7,341 nucleotides of DNA from Bacillota bacterium (GCA_003486705.1 DNGE01000010.1:4333-11673), one strand, 5' to 3'. Positions 1-5,370 are shown, numbered from the stretch's first letter. The notes: generated by a model not told the origin, from the letters alone. Made by a program: numbers and translations.

Positions 1-444
1 ATTGTCTTTGTCAAAATACTGAAGCACCCCTATCCAATCGCACTCCTTCCAACGAATACAATCTTTGTGGTCCCACCAAGTCTTTTGTTAATCGGACATC
101 TGAACTTAGCACCACAACCTAATTCACTATACTTGTTTGTTTTATACGGATTAATGTTAATCATGCTTGTTTATGTGTTAACTAAATTCCCAAAGATATT
201 AGCACAACCTTTTCATCCCGGTTTTGCAGCCTTAACATTCCCACTCGCTATTTCTACACTATCATCATTTAGAATGGCAGAATACTTATTAGATAATGGC
301 TATGTCACCTTAAGTGTTATCGTGGATCAAATCTTCGCAGTTCAACTTATTTTGGCAACAGCAGTCATTATCTTTGTCTGTTTTCAATTTATTAAAAAGC
401 TCCATTTATCTCTTAGCCTAACATTGAAAAAGGCAATGATATAG
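1..444 (+). CDS. TDT/SLAC1-family membrane transporter, C-terminal part (5' end outside window)
   Basis: The frame is open from the first base, so this is the last 147 residues of a longer protein; the internal GTG at base 67 is not the likely start. The fragment is very hydrophobic, with about four membrane helices. It carries the signature HPGFAALTFPLAIST near residues 74-88, which resembles the Phe/Pro-rich helix of the TDT family (TehA, Mae1, SLAC1-like anion or C4-dicarboxylate/tellurite-related carriers, usually 300-350 residues with ten helices). It ends with a short basic tail and TAG. By family knowledge it would act in the cytoplasmic membrane as a channel or carrier for small anions; the substrate cannot be told. 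A terminator follows the stop codon directly, so it is the last gene of its transcript. An uncharacterised polytopic protein is possible, but the motif makes TDT more likely. Confidence 0.72.
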   Translation: MVFVKILKHPYPIALLPTNTIFVVPPSLLLIGHLNLAPQPNSLYLFVLYGLMLIMLVYVLTKFPKILAQPFHPGFAALTFPLAISTLSSFRMAEYLLDNGYVTLSVIVDQIFAVQLILATAVIIFVCFQFIKKLHLSLSLTLKKAMI

Positions 445-497
445 AAAAAAGGCGCTGAACTAACGAAGTCAATCGTTAAATCAGCGCCTCTTTTTTT
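445..497. terminator. Bidirectional Rho-independent terminator
   Basis: An 8-bp outer stem GGCGCTGA (451-458) pairs with TCAGCGCC (481-488), extended by an inner TAACG/CGTTA stem (461-465 with 474-478). It is flanked by A6 on the left (445-450) and a T-run on the right (490-497), so it works in both directions. It ends the transporter gene on the plus strand and the small membrane-protein gene on the minus strand, whose stop codon abuts it. Confidence 0.9.
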
Positions 498-668
498 CTA
501 AATCTTACATTTATAAAATACCGTTCCCACAATCGAAACAACTGCTAAAAATAAACTACTTAATACAAATTCCCATTCGTGATTAATGACTGCATATCCT
601 AATGTACCAACACAAACAAATGAAACGAACACTAAAAAATAAAATAATATCAAATTCCAATCTTCCAT
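498..668 (-). CDS. Small two-helix membrane protein (56 aa), function unknown
   Basis: A complete 56-residue reading frame runs from ATG (668-666) to TAG (500-498). A GGAG ribosome binding site sits at 679-676, seven bases before the start, which supports translation. The product begins MEDWNLILFYF and is almost entirely hydrophobic: one helix at about residues 5-28, a polar turn with the sequence NHEWE, and a second helix at about residues 34-52, ending in the basic tail YKCKI. It is therefore predicted to be a hairpin-like inner-membrane protein. I recognise no family. It stands alone between a bidirectional terminator and a divergent intergenic region. Support is the ribosome binding site, the sensible topology and the placement against a terminator; a chance open frame is less likely but cannot be excluded at this length. 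Confidence 0.68.
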   Translation of the reverse strand: MEDWNLILFYFLVFVSFVCVGTLGYAVINHEWEFVLSSLFLAVVSIVGTVFYKCKI

Positions 669-690
669 TATGTTACTCCATTTTGTTTAA

Positions 691-710
691 ATTATATTGT
701 TATTTTAACA
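691..710 (-). promoter_or_regulatory. Possible -10 box and adjoining palindrome before the small membrane protein
   Basis: Read on the minus strand, TATAAT (696-691) lies 23 bases before the start codon, leaving room for a short leader with the GGAG site. Just upstream is TGTTA-3-TAACA (698-710), a 13-bp palindrome that could bind a repressor. No good -35 box is visible at 16-18 bases, so the promoter is weak or needs an activator. A sequence this A+T-rich gives such motifs by chance fairly easily. Confidence 0.28.
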
Positions 711-798
711 TATGAGCTCTTATTTTGCATCGTAATCATGGGAATTTAAATTAAAACTTTCTAGCATTCCCCTCCCCTTTTCTAAATCTTAGCTTACC

Positions 799-838
799 GA
801 TATTTTTGTGCATGTTTCATTAAATATTGAACACACTA
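799..838 (+). promoter_or_regulatory. Sporulation-type promoter candidate for the DUF1540 gene
   Basis: Two overlapping readings fit. GCATG (810-814), 17 bases, then CACACTA (832-838) has one mismatch to the forespore sigma-G/F pattern GHATR-N17/18-CATNHTA. Alternatively GATATT (799-804), 13 bases, then CATTAAAT (818-825) roughly resembles the early mother-cell sigma-E pattern. No good sigma-A pair is visible here. The match is imperfect and two readings compete, so the sigma factor is not assigned. Confidence 0.33.
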
Positions 839-883
839 AATAAAGTAAAGCTTTTTAGACTATTTTGAACGGAGGATGTTAAC

Positions 884-1198
884 ATGGGAATTAACTGTCA
901 TGCGAATGATTGTGTACACAACTCACAAGGAGCTTGCTTCGCAGGTAACATCGTTGTTGATGGAAAACAAGCAACAAGTACGAGTGGAACAAATTGCAAA
1001 AGCTATTCAAAGTCTTCAGCTAATGATGACTTTGAGTTCGCTGCTGAATTTGATGCAAATGCAGTGCCAACTCAGACTCGAGGAATCCGTTGCAAAGCTT
1101 GCAACTGCAAACATAACATTAAAAAATCATGTCAGGCAGAAGCTGTTCAAATTAATGCAGCTAACGCATCTTGTGAGACTTTTTCAAAAGGTGAGTAA
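884..1198 (+). CDS. Tandem DUF1540 cysteine-motif protein (104 aa)
   Basis: The start ATG lies eight bases after a strong GGAGG site (871-875). The protein has two copies of a short cysteine module: C5-x4-C10-x7-C18-x19-C38 and C70-x4-C75-x7-C83-x13-C97, with an extra C73. Each opens with a pattern like 'I-x-C-x4-C-x-H-N' and ends in a C-x-(S/T)-(Y/F)-(S/T/K) patch, as in the DUF1540 family. The two modules are joined by an acidic, Ala/Phe-rich linker (about residues 47-62). DUF1540 proteins are small and common in spore-forming Bacillota; the four cysteines per module suggest metal binding or disulfide cross-linking, but no activity is established to my knowledge. There is no signal peptide or membrane segment, so it is cytoplasmic or assembled on a spore surface. 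It is a single-gene transcript with its own terminator and a possible sporulation promoter. Confidence 0.88.
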   Translation: MGINCHANDCVHNSQGACFAGNIVVDGKQATSTSGTNCKSYSKSSANDDFEFAAEFDANAVPTQTRGIRCKACNCKHNIKKSCQAEAVQINAANASCETFSKGE

Positions 1199-1220
1199 CG
1201 CTTAATTTAAGAAGCATAGA

Positions 1221-1247
1221 AAAGAACCGCCACGGCGGTTCTTTTTT
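1221..1247. terminator. Rho-independent terminator shared by convergent transcripts
   Basis: GAACCGC (1224-1230) pairs with GCGGTTC (1235-1241) around a CACG loop, followed by T6 on the plus strand. On the minus strand the stem is followed by TTTTC, so it can also stop the kinase operon, which ends 160 bases to the right and has no closer hairpin. Its main role is ending the DUF1540 transcript 23 bases after that gene's stop codon. Confidence 0.88.
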
Positions 1248-1408
1248 ACGTGCTTCGAGATTAAAACATGAGCTCGAGTCATCTTAGTGCTTAAAGATGC
1301 TATGAATTAATCCATCACCTGATGTGCCTCTTTAATTACATCGCAAAGGAATAAATCCTGTTGCTTAATATTGTTCAATGGTTACTTAGAGGCTTGATAT
1401 TTATTTGG

Positions 1409-2734
1409 CTATTTGTTGCCGTTAATAATATCTGCCATTAAGCGATTGAAGTTTTCTCGTTGTGAATGTGTATTGCCAGGATAGATTTCATGAGACGTCA
1501 CAATGCTATTTAGTAATTCAGGATCTAGTGTAAACATGTCATAGTAGTTTTCTTTTTCATATAAGTATCTTAGTGTTTTCCCGATTTCTAATAGAGGCTC
1601 GTAATGTTTTCCATTTGAGAAGCCTCTAATTCGTGATTGTGGCACAAATTCGTCGGTAAAAAAGACGGATTTGGCGAGCCAACCTTTTTTGGCAAAACCT
1701 CTTCTTGTTGAAGCAGTTAAAGCATGGTTGAGGTAATCTGTAAATTCAGTGAATGGTCCAGTCTGTGTTTTTATTCCGACAATCGGATACCACAAGCCTT
1801 TAATTTTACCATTGTTCGTTCCTGATGAACGATAAAAAGGTAACGTGACCCGTTCAATTCCATAACTATATTCAACATTTACATCGATTAATCCGATCAT
1901 TCTAAATGGATCAACATTATAAATATTTGCTCTAAAGCTTCTCGTATGAATTTTTTGTATTTCTACGCTTCGCTTCACACTATTCCCCTCCTTTCCCGAT
2001 TTATTATGATGTTCGTGAATGTATTTGATTTGATGTAAGTCATGTTTTATTTCATCAATTGTTTCATAACTCTCATCTAACCCCATTAACTTTCTAAAAA
2101 ATCTTTTTTCTTCTGGATATAAGTCTAATTCTTCATACCAGGCTCTATCTGGTAAGCCTGAATCCTTATAAAAGGTGTAATACAAATGAATGAGAAAGTC
2201 ACCTAAGTACCAAAAATCTGCTTCACTTACATACCGGTTATTGTCCATGTATCTTGCAAGTCCAAAGTCAATGAGCGCGATCTCATTATTTGGTCTTACA
2301 ATAACATTGGGTAGTCTTATATCTCGATGAACAATATTTTTTGCGTGCAAAACATCTAAAATTTTTAGTAACTGAAAAGCTACGCCATATATTTCTTCTC
2401 GTGTAAAAACATGCTTCTCTTTCACAATAAGATCTTCAAACATTTGACCTTCTATATAGCCTAAGATATAACCTTCTCTTGAGCCGTCTTTAAATTGTTC
2501 TACAAATTTAGGAATAGCAGGATGATCTAAACTTTCTAGAATTTCTTTTTCATAAAAAAGTTTTTTTCTCGTTTCTTCAAGCATATCTTTTTTTAGTTGT
2601 TTAATCACAAATTTTTCAGATTGCTTATTTGTTGCCAAATAAGCAATCCCATAACGACCTTCCCCTAACTTGTGGGAAATGGTATATCCATTAACTGTCT
2701 GATTTTTTTTATAATATTTATCCATATGTATCAT
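1409..2734 (-). CDS. Hanks-type protein kinase with unrecognised C-terminal domain (441 aa)
   Basis: Residues about 17-240 form a eukaryotic-like kinase domain: glycine loop G24-E-G26-R-Y-G29, ATP-binding K45, helix-C glutamate E64, catalytic HRD at 136-138 with N143, and DFG at 156-158. The residue normally lysine in HRDxKxxN is R140 (HRDIRLPN). The activation segment is very short, with no APE motif before the D173-x3-L-G stretch. From memory, this recalls Bacillus subtilis YbdM (PrkD), also a soluble kinase with an Arg in this loop. There is no membrane helix and no PASTA repeat, so it is cytoplasmic, unlike PrkC. Residues about 250-441 are an extra basic/aromatic domain that I do not recognise. 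The gene starts 16 bases after the Ser/Arg-repeat gene; no good ribosome binding site precedes either candidate start (M1 or M4), suggesting translational coupling. The natural substrate candidate is the upstream protein. Confidence 0.9.
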   Translation of the reverse strand: MIHMDKYYKKNQTVNGYTISHKLGEGRYGIAYLATNKQSEKFVIKQLKKDMLEETRKKLFYEKEILESLDHPAIPKFVEQFKDGSREGYILGYIEGQMFEDLIVKEKHVFTREEIYGVAFQLLKILDVLHAKNIVHRDIRLPNVIVRPNNEIALIDFGLARYMDNNRYVSEADFWYLGDFLIHLYYTFYKDSGLPDRAWYEELDLYPEEKRFFRKLMGLDESYETIDEIKHDLHQIKYIHEHHNKSGKEGNSVKRSVEIQKIHTRSFRANIYNVDPFRMIGLIDVNVEYSYGIERVTLPFYRSSGTNNGKIKGLWYPIVGIKTQTGPFTEFTDYLNHALTASTRRGFAKKGWLAKSVFFTDEFVPQSRIRGFSNGKHYEPLLEIGKTLRYLYEKENYYDMFTLDPELLNSIVTSHEIYPGNTHSQRENFNRLMADIINGNK

Positions 2735-2750
2735 TCAAACATTCATTTAT

Positions 2751-3323
2751 TTATCGACTAAATGAACTAAATGATCCACTATTTGAACGGCTACTTGAAG
2801 AACGACTTGATTGTGAACTCATTGATGAATCTGACTCACGACTCATACTGCTATATGACCCACTGTTTGAACGACTTCTTGATTGTGAACTTACTGATGA
2901 ATTCGATTCACGACTCATACTACTATATGACCCACTGTTTGAACGACTTCTTGATTGTGAACTTACTGATGAATTTGATTCACGGCTCATACCGCTATAT
3001 GATCCACTGTTTGAACGACTTCTTGATTGTGAACTTACTGATGAATTTGATTCACGGCTCATACTGCTATATGATCCACTGTTTGAACGGCTGCTTGATT
3101 GTGAACTTACTGATGAATTTGATTCACGGCTCATACTGCTATATGATCCGCTGTTTGAACCACTAGCAGAGCTTACCCCAGCAGGGCTAAATGAACTGTT
3201 AGATACACTACTAACGGCACTACTTAAACCACTGTTTGATTGACTGTTTGAAGAATTACTAGTTGAATTATTAATACGGTAGTAACTACCACCTCTGTGT
3301 GAGTTTGAAGAATAACGATTCAA
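2751..3323 (-). CDS. Ser/Arg-rich repeat protein (190 aa), probable kinase substrate or spore-layer protein
   Basis: About half of all residues are serine. Residues 1-55 are Ser/Asn-rich with a few Tyr and Arg. Residues 56-179 are four 24-residue repeats and one 28-residue variant, each opening SNSGSYS(S/G)MSRES; units 2-4 end SSQSRSR. A partial copy, SNSGSFSSFSR, forms the C-terminus. There is no lysine or cysteine, and each unit has one Tyr and about three Arg, so the chain is basic and surely disordered. There is no signal peptide. The frame is open further upstream to a GTG at 3332, but that GTG lies inside the GGAGGTG ribosome binding site; TTG at 3323-3321, eight bases after GGAGG, is the better start. 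It is the first gene of an operon with the kinase, behind a sigma-K-like promoter. Composition resembles eukaryotic RS domains and, loosely, the repetitive phosphorylated coat proteins CotB/CotG. A function is inferred only. Confidence 0.82.
   Translation of the reverse strand: MNRYSSNSHRGGSYYRINNSTSNSSNSQSNSGLSSAVSSVSNSSFSPAGVSSASGSNSGSYSSMSRESNSSVSSQSSSRSNSGSYSSMSRESNSSVSSQSRSRSNSGSYSGMSRESNSSVSSQSRSRSNSGSYSSMSRESNSSVSSQSRSRSNSGSYSSMSRESDSSMSSQSSRSSSSRSNSGSFSSFSR
2754..3158 (-). repeat. 72-bp in-frame tandem repeats of the Ser/Arg-rich gene
   Basis: The motif CACTGTTT (plus strand) recurs at 2861, 2933, 3005 and 3077, and as CGCTGTTT at 3149: an exact 72-bp period. The copies are nearly identical at DNA level, differing at a few positions (for example TCGATT/TTGATT and ACGACT/ACGGCT), which points to recent duplication or gene conversion. 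The unit nearest the 3' end of the gene carries a 12-bp insertion (four extra residues), and a 33-bp partial copy closes the array. Because the period is a multiple of three, copy-number change keeps the frame. Confidence 0.95.
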
Positions 3324-3329
3324 AACTGA

Positions 3330-3336
3330 CACCTCC
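3330..3336 (-). promoter_or_regulatory. Ribosome binding site that decides the TTG start of the Ser/Arg-repeat gene
   Basis: GGAGGTG on the minus strand (3336-3330) is a near-perfect anti-16S match. It swallows the upstream GTG codon (3332-3330), so that GTG cannot be the start; TTG at 3323-3321 has ideal spacing. Confidence 0.8.
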
Positions 3337-3350
3337 TGATCAGATATGCA

Positions 3351-3386
3351 TCGATAAGTGTTGTTAAGTTTTCATTTACCTATCGA
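3351..3386 (-). promoter_or_regulatory. Hairpin near the predicted 5' end of the Ser/Arg-repeat/kinase mRNA
   Basis: On the minus strand TCGATAGGT (3386-3378) can pair with ACTTATCGA (3359-3351), nine pairs with one G-U, around an 18-base loop. The predicted transcription start for the promoter just upstream is about 3385-3387, so the stem would begin at the very 5' end of the message, where such stems are known to stabilise mRNAs in Bacillota. It leaves the ribosome binding site free. Confidence 0.45.
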
Positions 3387-3391
3387 CGATA

Positions 3392-3418
3392 TATACTATG
3401 AACTGACACTTTTTTTGT
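3392..3418 (-). promoter_or_regulatory. Sigma-K-type (late mother-cell) promoter of the Ser/Arg-repeat/kinase operon
   Basis: On the minus strand CATAGTATA (3400-3392) matches the sigma-K -10 pattern CATANNNTA at every fixed base. AC (3418-3417), inside AACA, sits 16 bases upstream as the expected -35 element. The distance to the TTG start leaves a leader of about 60 bases. No competing sigma-A pair is evident. The consensus is that of Bacillus subtilis; it is assumed to hold in this organism. Confidence 0.6.
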
Positions 3419-3555
3419 TGTAGGAGCGCGCCTTGAATATGAGCGTTGTGTGAAAAATGAAATCATTGCCTAATATTTGTGATTTATAACTTTTTGCCAC
3501 CTCTATTGACTTAACACGCTACTGATACCACCTAGTTAGTTAACGGATTAACCAT
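3419..3555. other. Gene-free spacer between the operon promoter and the acetyltransferase terminator
   Basis: The 338 bases between the Ser/Arg-repeat gene and the acetyltransferase gene hold the promoter, leader hairpin and terminator listed separately. In this remaining stretch I see no convincing gene, RNA or repeat; the longest start after a ribosome-binding-like AGGAG (3422-3426) gives only six codons. Confidence 0.6.
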
Positions 3556-3603
3556 AAAAAACCCTCGATAAAGTAAGTTCATTCCCTTACCTTATCGAGG
3601 GTT
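3556..3603 (-). terminator. Rho-independent terminator of the acetyltransferase gene
   Basis: A 12-bp stem, AACCCTCGATAA (3560-3571) with TTATCGAGGGTT (3592-3603), is extended by GTAAG/CTTAC (3573-3577 with 3586-3590). On the minus strand it is followed by T6 (3561-3556). On the plus strand only GTTTAA follows, so it works chiefly leftward, ending the acetyltransferase transcript about 59 bases past its stop codon. Confidence 0.88.
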
Positions 3604-3661
3604 TAACATCATGCTAAACATAAAACTTTGATTGATACCTAATCTATTGACAATACTTCAT

Positions 3662-4183
3662 TTACAACCACTTTTCCATTCGAATATCTTTATGCCATGC
3701 CCCTTGATAATAGACAAAATCATCAATACGCCCTATTTCTTGATAGCCCATTTTATCATAAAAAGCGATTGCCTTTTCATTGTATTCAAAAACACCTAAT
3801 TCTAATCGTTCTAATCTTAGCGCCTTTCCTAATTGTTCTATAAACAGCATCGCTGCCTGACCGACACCCAGATGACGATAGTCCGCCTCTCCAATACAAA
3901 TGCTAATCCACCCTGTTTGATGTTGTTTTTGATATAACATAGGAAATTTAGAATCTAGACTCACGTATCCTACTTTTTCGCCATCTAGTAAAATCATATA
4001 CAAATATTTACCATCACTTTTTTGAAAGTTTTCAAATAACTCTAACGCACTCGCCTCTTCAATCTCACCTTCATAAAAATTAGGTCGAATTAAATACTTA
4101 ATTGCCTCATCATTATCCCACTTCGTGATCAACTCAAAATCAACCCTATCTGTTTCTCTTACTTTTTCAAATGTTACACCCAT
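3662..4183 (-). CDS. GNAT-family N-acetyltransferase (173 aa)
   Basis: The open frame extends 25 codons further upstream, but ATG at 4183-4181 follows a good AGAGGG site by about six bases and gives the usual GNAT length, so it is chosen. The fold signature is clear: strand 4 into the acetyl-CoA pyrophosphate loop is 'I-C-I-G-E...Y102-R103-H-L-G106-V-G108-Q', and the C-terminal motif is N135-E-K-A138-I-A-F141-Y142-x3-G146-Y, typical of GNAT enzymes of the RimJ/RimL-like or Aac(6')-like branches. It is cytosolic and would move an acetyl group from acetyl-CoA to an amine; the substrate (protein N-terminus, small amine or antibiotic) cannot be predicted. It is a single-gene unit with its own sigma-A promoter and terminator, divergent from the prenyltransferase. 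No sign of damage. Confidence 0.88.
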   Translation of the reverse strand: MGVTFEKVRETDRVDFELITKWDNDEAIKYLIRPNFYEGEIEEASALELFENFQKSDGKYLYMILLDGEKVGYVSLDSKFPMLYQKQHQTGWISICIGEADYRHLGVGQAAMLFIEQLGKALRLERLELGVFEYNEKAIAFYDKMGYQEIGRIDDFVYYQGAWHKDIRMEKWL

Positions 4184-4214
4184 CTCATTCCCTCTTTTCT
4201 TACACCTTTTCTTT

Positions 4215-4243
4215 ATTTTAACGAAATGCCATGCTAACTTCAA
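4215..4243 (-). promoter_or_regulatory. Sigma-A promoter of the acetyltransferase gene
   Basis: On the minus strand TTGAAG (4243-4238), a 17-base spacer, and TAAAAT (4220-4215). The expected transcript starts about 25 bases before the ATG, enough for the AGAGGG ribosome binding site. It also supports the short start codon, since the longer reading frame would begin upstream of this promoter. Confidence 0.65.
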
Positions 4244-4343
4244 TATAACAGCAACCAAATTTTATACTTCACTATTTCACTAATAGCCTACCTCTATCCC
4301 GCTTCAAATTATCCATCCTATAAGTTCTCCCTTCGTATTGAAC

Positions 4344-4372
4344 TTGCTATCTCCTCACACATCCCCTATACT
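4344..4372 (+). promoter_or_regulatory. Sigma-A promoter of the prenyltransferase operon
   Basis: TTGCTA (4344-4349), a 17-base spacer, and TATACT (4367-4372) form a good vegetative promoter. The leader would be about 28 bases and includes the AGGGGG ribosome binding site at 4394-4399. Confidence 0.68.
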
Positions 4373-4406
4373 TAAATAGAATGATTTAAACACAGGGGGT
4401 AACATT

Positions 4407-5357
4407 ATGAATATTAAAAGCTTTTTAAAACTTGTTGAAATTCAAACAAAAGTGGCCAGTGTCATTCCATTTTCATTAGCCACACTATATGCCTATTATC
4501 AATTCAACACCTTCTCACTTACAAATGCACTGCTCATGTTTAGTTCAATGTTTATCTTTGACATGACCGTCACTGCTATCAATAATTACATGGACTACCA
4601 AACAGCCATCAAAAAACAAGGATATGGCTATGAAACACATAACGCTGTCGTTGCTTATAACCTAAACCCTAAAACAGTCCGAATCACAATCTACACCATG
4701 CTAAGTCTTGCCACACTACTTGGATTACTACTCGTTTTAAACACAAACATTGTCGTTTTATTACTTGGAGGCATCTGTTTTTTAATCGGTATTTGCTATT
4801 CATGGGGACCATTACCTATTTCAAGAACACCATTTGGAGAACTTTTCTCAGGAGCTACAATGGGGTTTTTACTTCCTTTAATTGCGATCTACATTCACAT
4901 CTTTAACCACGATGTCATAACACTAACATTGTCGCAAACAAACTTAACGTTTAGCCTTAATCTAAATGTAATTCTTTCAATCTTTATGATTACGATTCCA
5001 TTAATGAGCTGTATTGCTAATATCATGCTTGCTAATAACCTTTGTGATTATGACGATGATCTCGCCAATAAAAGACTCACACTTCCTATTGCAATTGGCA
5101 AACAAAAGGCACTTTATGTTTTTAATGCACTCTATGGATTTAGTTATTTCGCTATTTTAGTCTGCATCCTACTTGATTTATTGCCACTCACAAGTGCTTT
5201 AACATTCCTAACATTGATTCCTGTTATTAAACATATTCGCCTATTTAATACAAAACAGAGCAAGCAGTTCACGTTTGTCTTAAGTGTTAAAAATTTTATC
5301 ATTCTAAATGCGGTATATGTTCTCACGATTTTACTCAGTTTAATACTGACCTGGTAA
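4407..5357 (+). CDS. menA: UbiA-family prenyltransferase, MenA-like (1,4-dihydroxy-2-naphthoate type), 316 aa
   Basis: ATG follows AGGGGG by seven bases. The protein has about eight to nine membrane helices and the two Asp-containing motifs of the UbiA superfamily: N59-N60-Y-M-D63 after helix 2, and N210-N211-L-C-D214-Y-D216-D217-D218 followed by KRLTLP at 222-227. These bind the Mg2+-diphosphate of the polyprenyl donor. The N-terminus (LVEIQTKVASVIPF) and overall length fit the MenA-like enzymes of Firmicutes, which prenylate 1,4-dihydroxy-2-naphthoate to make demethylmenaquinone in the membrane. The first motif is weaker than usual (NN for ND, and no later Asp). No other menaquinone gene is present in the window. 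The equivalent enzyme of Listeria-type extracellular electron transfer (DmkA) is an alternative role. It shares a transcript with the small gene 13 bases downstream. Confidence 0.82.
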   Translation: MNIKSFLKLVEIQTKVASVIPFSLATLYAYYQFNTFSLTNALLMFSSMFIFDMTVTAINNYMDYQTAIKKQGYGYETHNAVVAYNLNPKTVRITIYTMLSLATLLGLLLVLNTNIVVLLLGGICFLIGICYSWGPLPISRTPFGELFSGATMGFLLPLIAIYIHIFNHDVITLTLSQTNLTFSLNLNVILSIFMITIPLMSCIANIMLANNLCDYDDDLANKRLTLPIAIGKQKALYVFNALYGFSYFAILVCILLDLLPLTSALTFLTLIPVIKHIRLFNTKQSKQFTFVLSVKNFIILNAVYVLTILLSLILTW

Positions 5358-5370
5358 AAAGAGTGTTGTT

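Noticed and set aside
876..1205. A 109-codon plus-strand frame overlapping the DUF1540 gene
   Set aside because: It is a shadow in another frame: the DUF1540 frame has the ribosome binding site, the cysteine motifs and the right stop before the terminator.
1307..1378. A 23-residue minus-strand frame downstream of the kinase (LNNIKQQDLFLCDVIKEAHQ...)
   Set aside because: The residues look protein-like and could be a remnant of a lost gene, but there is no ribosome binding site, the start would be TTG and the length is too short to support.
1248..1408. Possible terminator or RNA gene between the DUF1540 terminator and the kinase gene
   Set aside because: Only a weak 6-bp hairpin (CATCTT/AAGATG at 1280-1299) without a T-tract is visible; the bidirectional hairpin at 1221-1247 explains termination better.
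2754..3158. CRISPR array
   Set aside because: The repeats are contiguous, 72 bp, in frame and without spacers; they encode a repetitive protein.
2771..3166. A 131-codon plus-strand frame rich in Asn, Leu, His and Met across the repeat array
   Set aside because: It is kept open only because the 72-bp repeats lack stops in that frame; it has no ribosome binding site and reads the antisense of a well-supported gene.
3662..4258. Longer 198-residue form of the acetyltransferase
   Set aside because: The additional 25 N-terminal codons begin upstream of the predicted promoter and lack a ribosome binding site; the ATG at 4183 has one.
5144..5326. A 60-codon minus-strand frame inside the prenyltransferase gene
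   Set aside because: It lies opposite a complete, motif-bearing gene and has no ribosome binding site or recognisable product.
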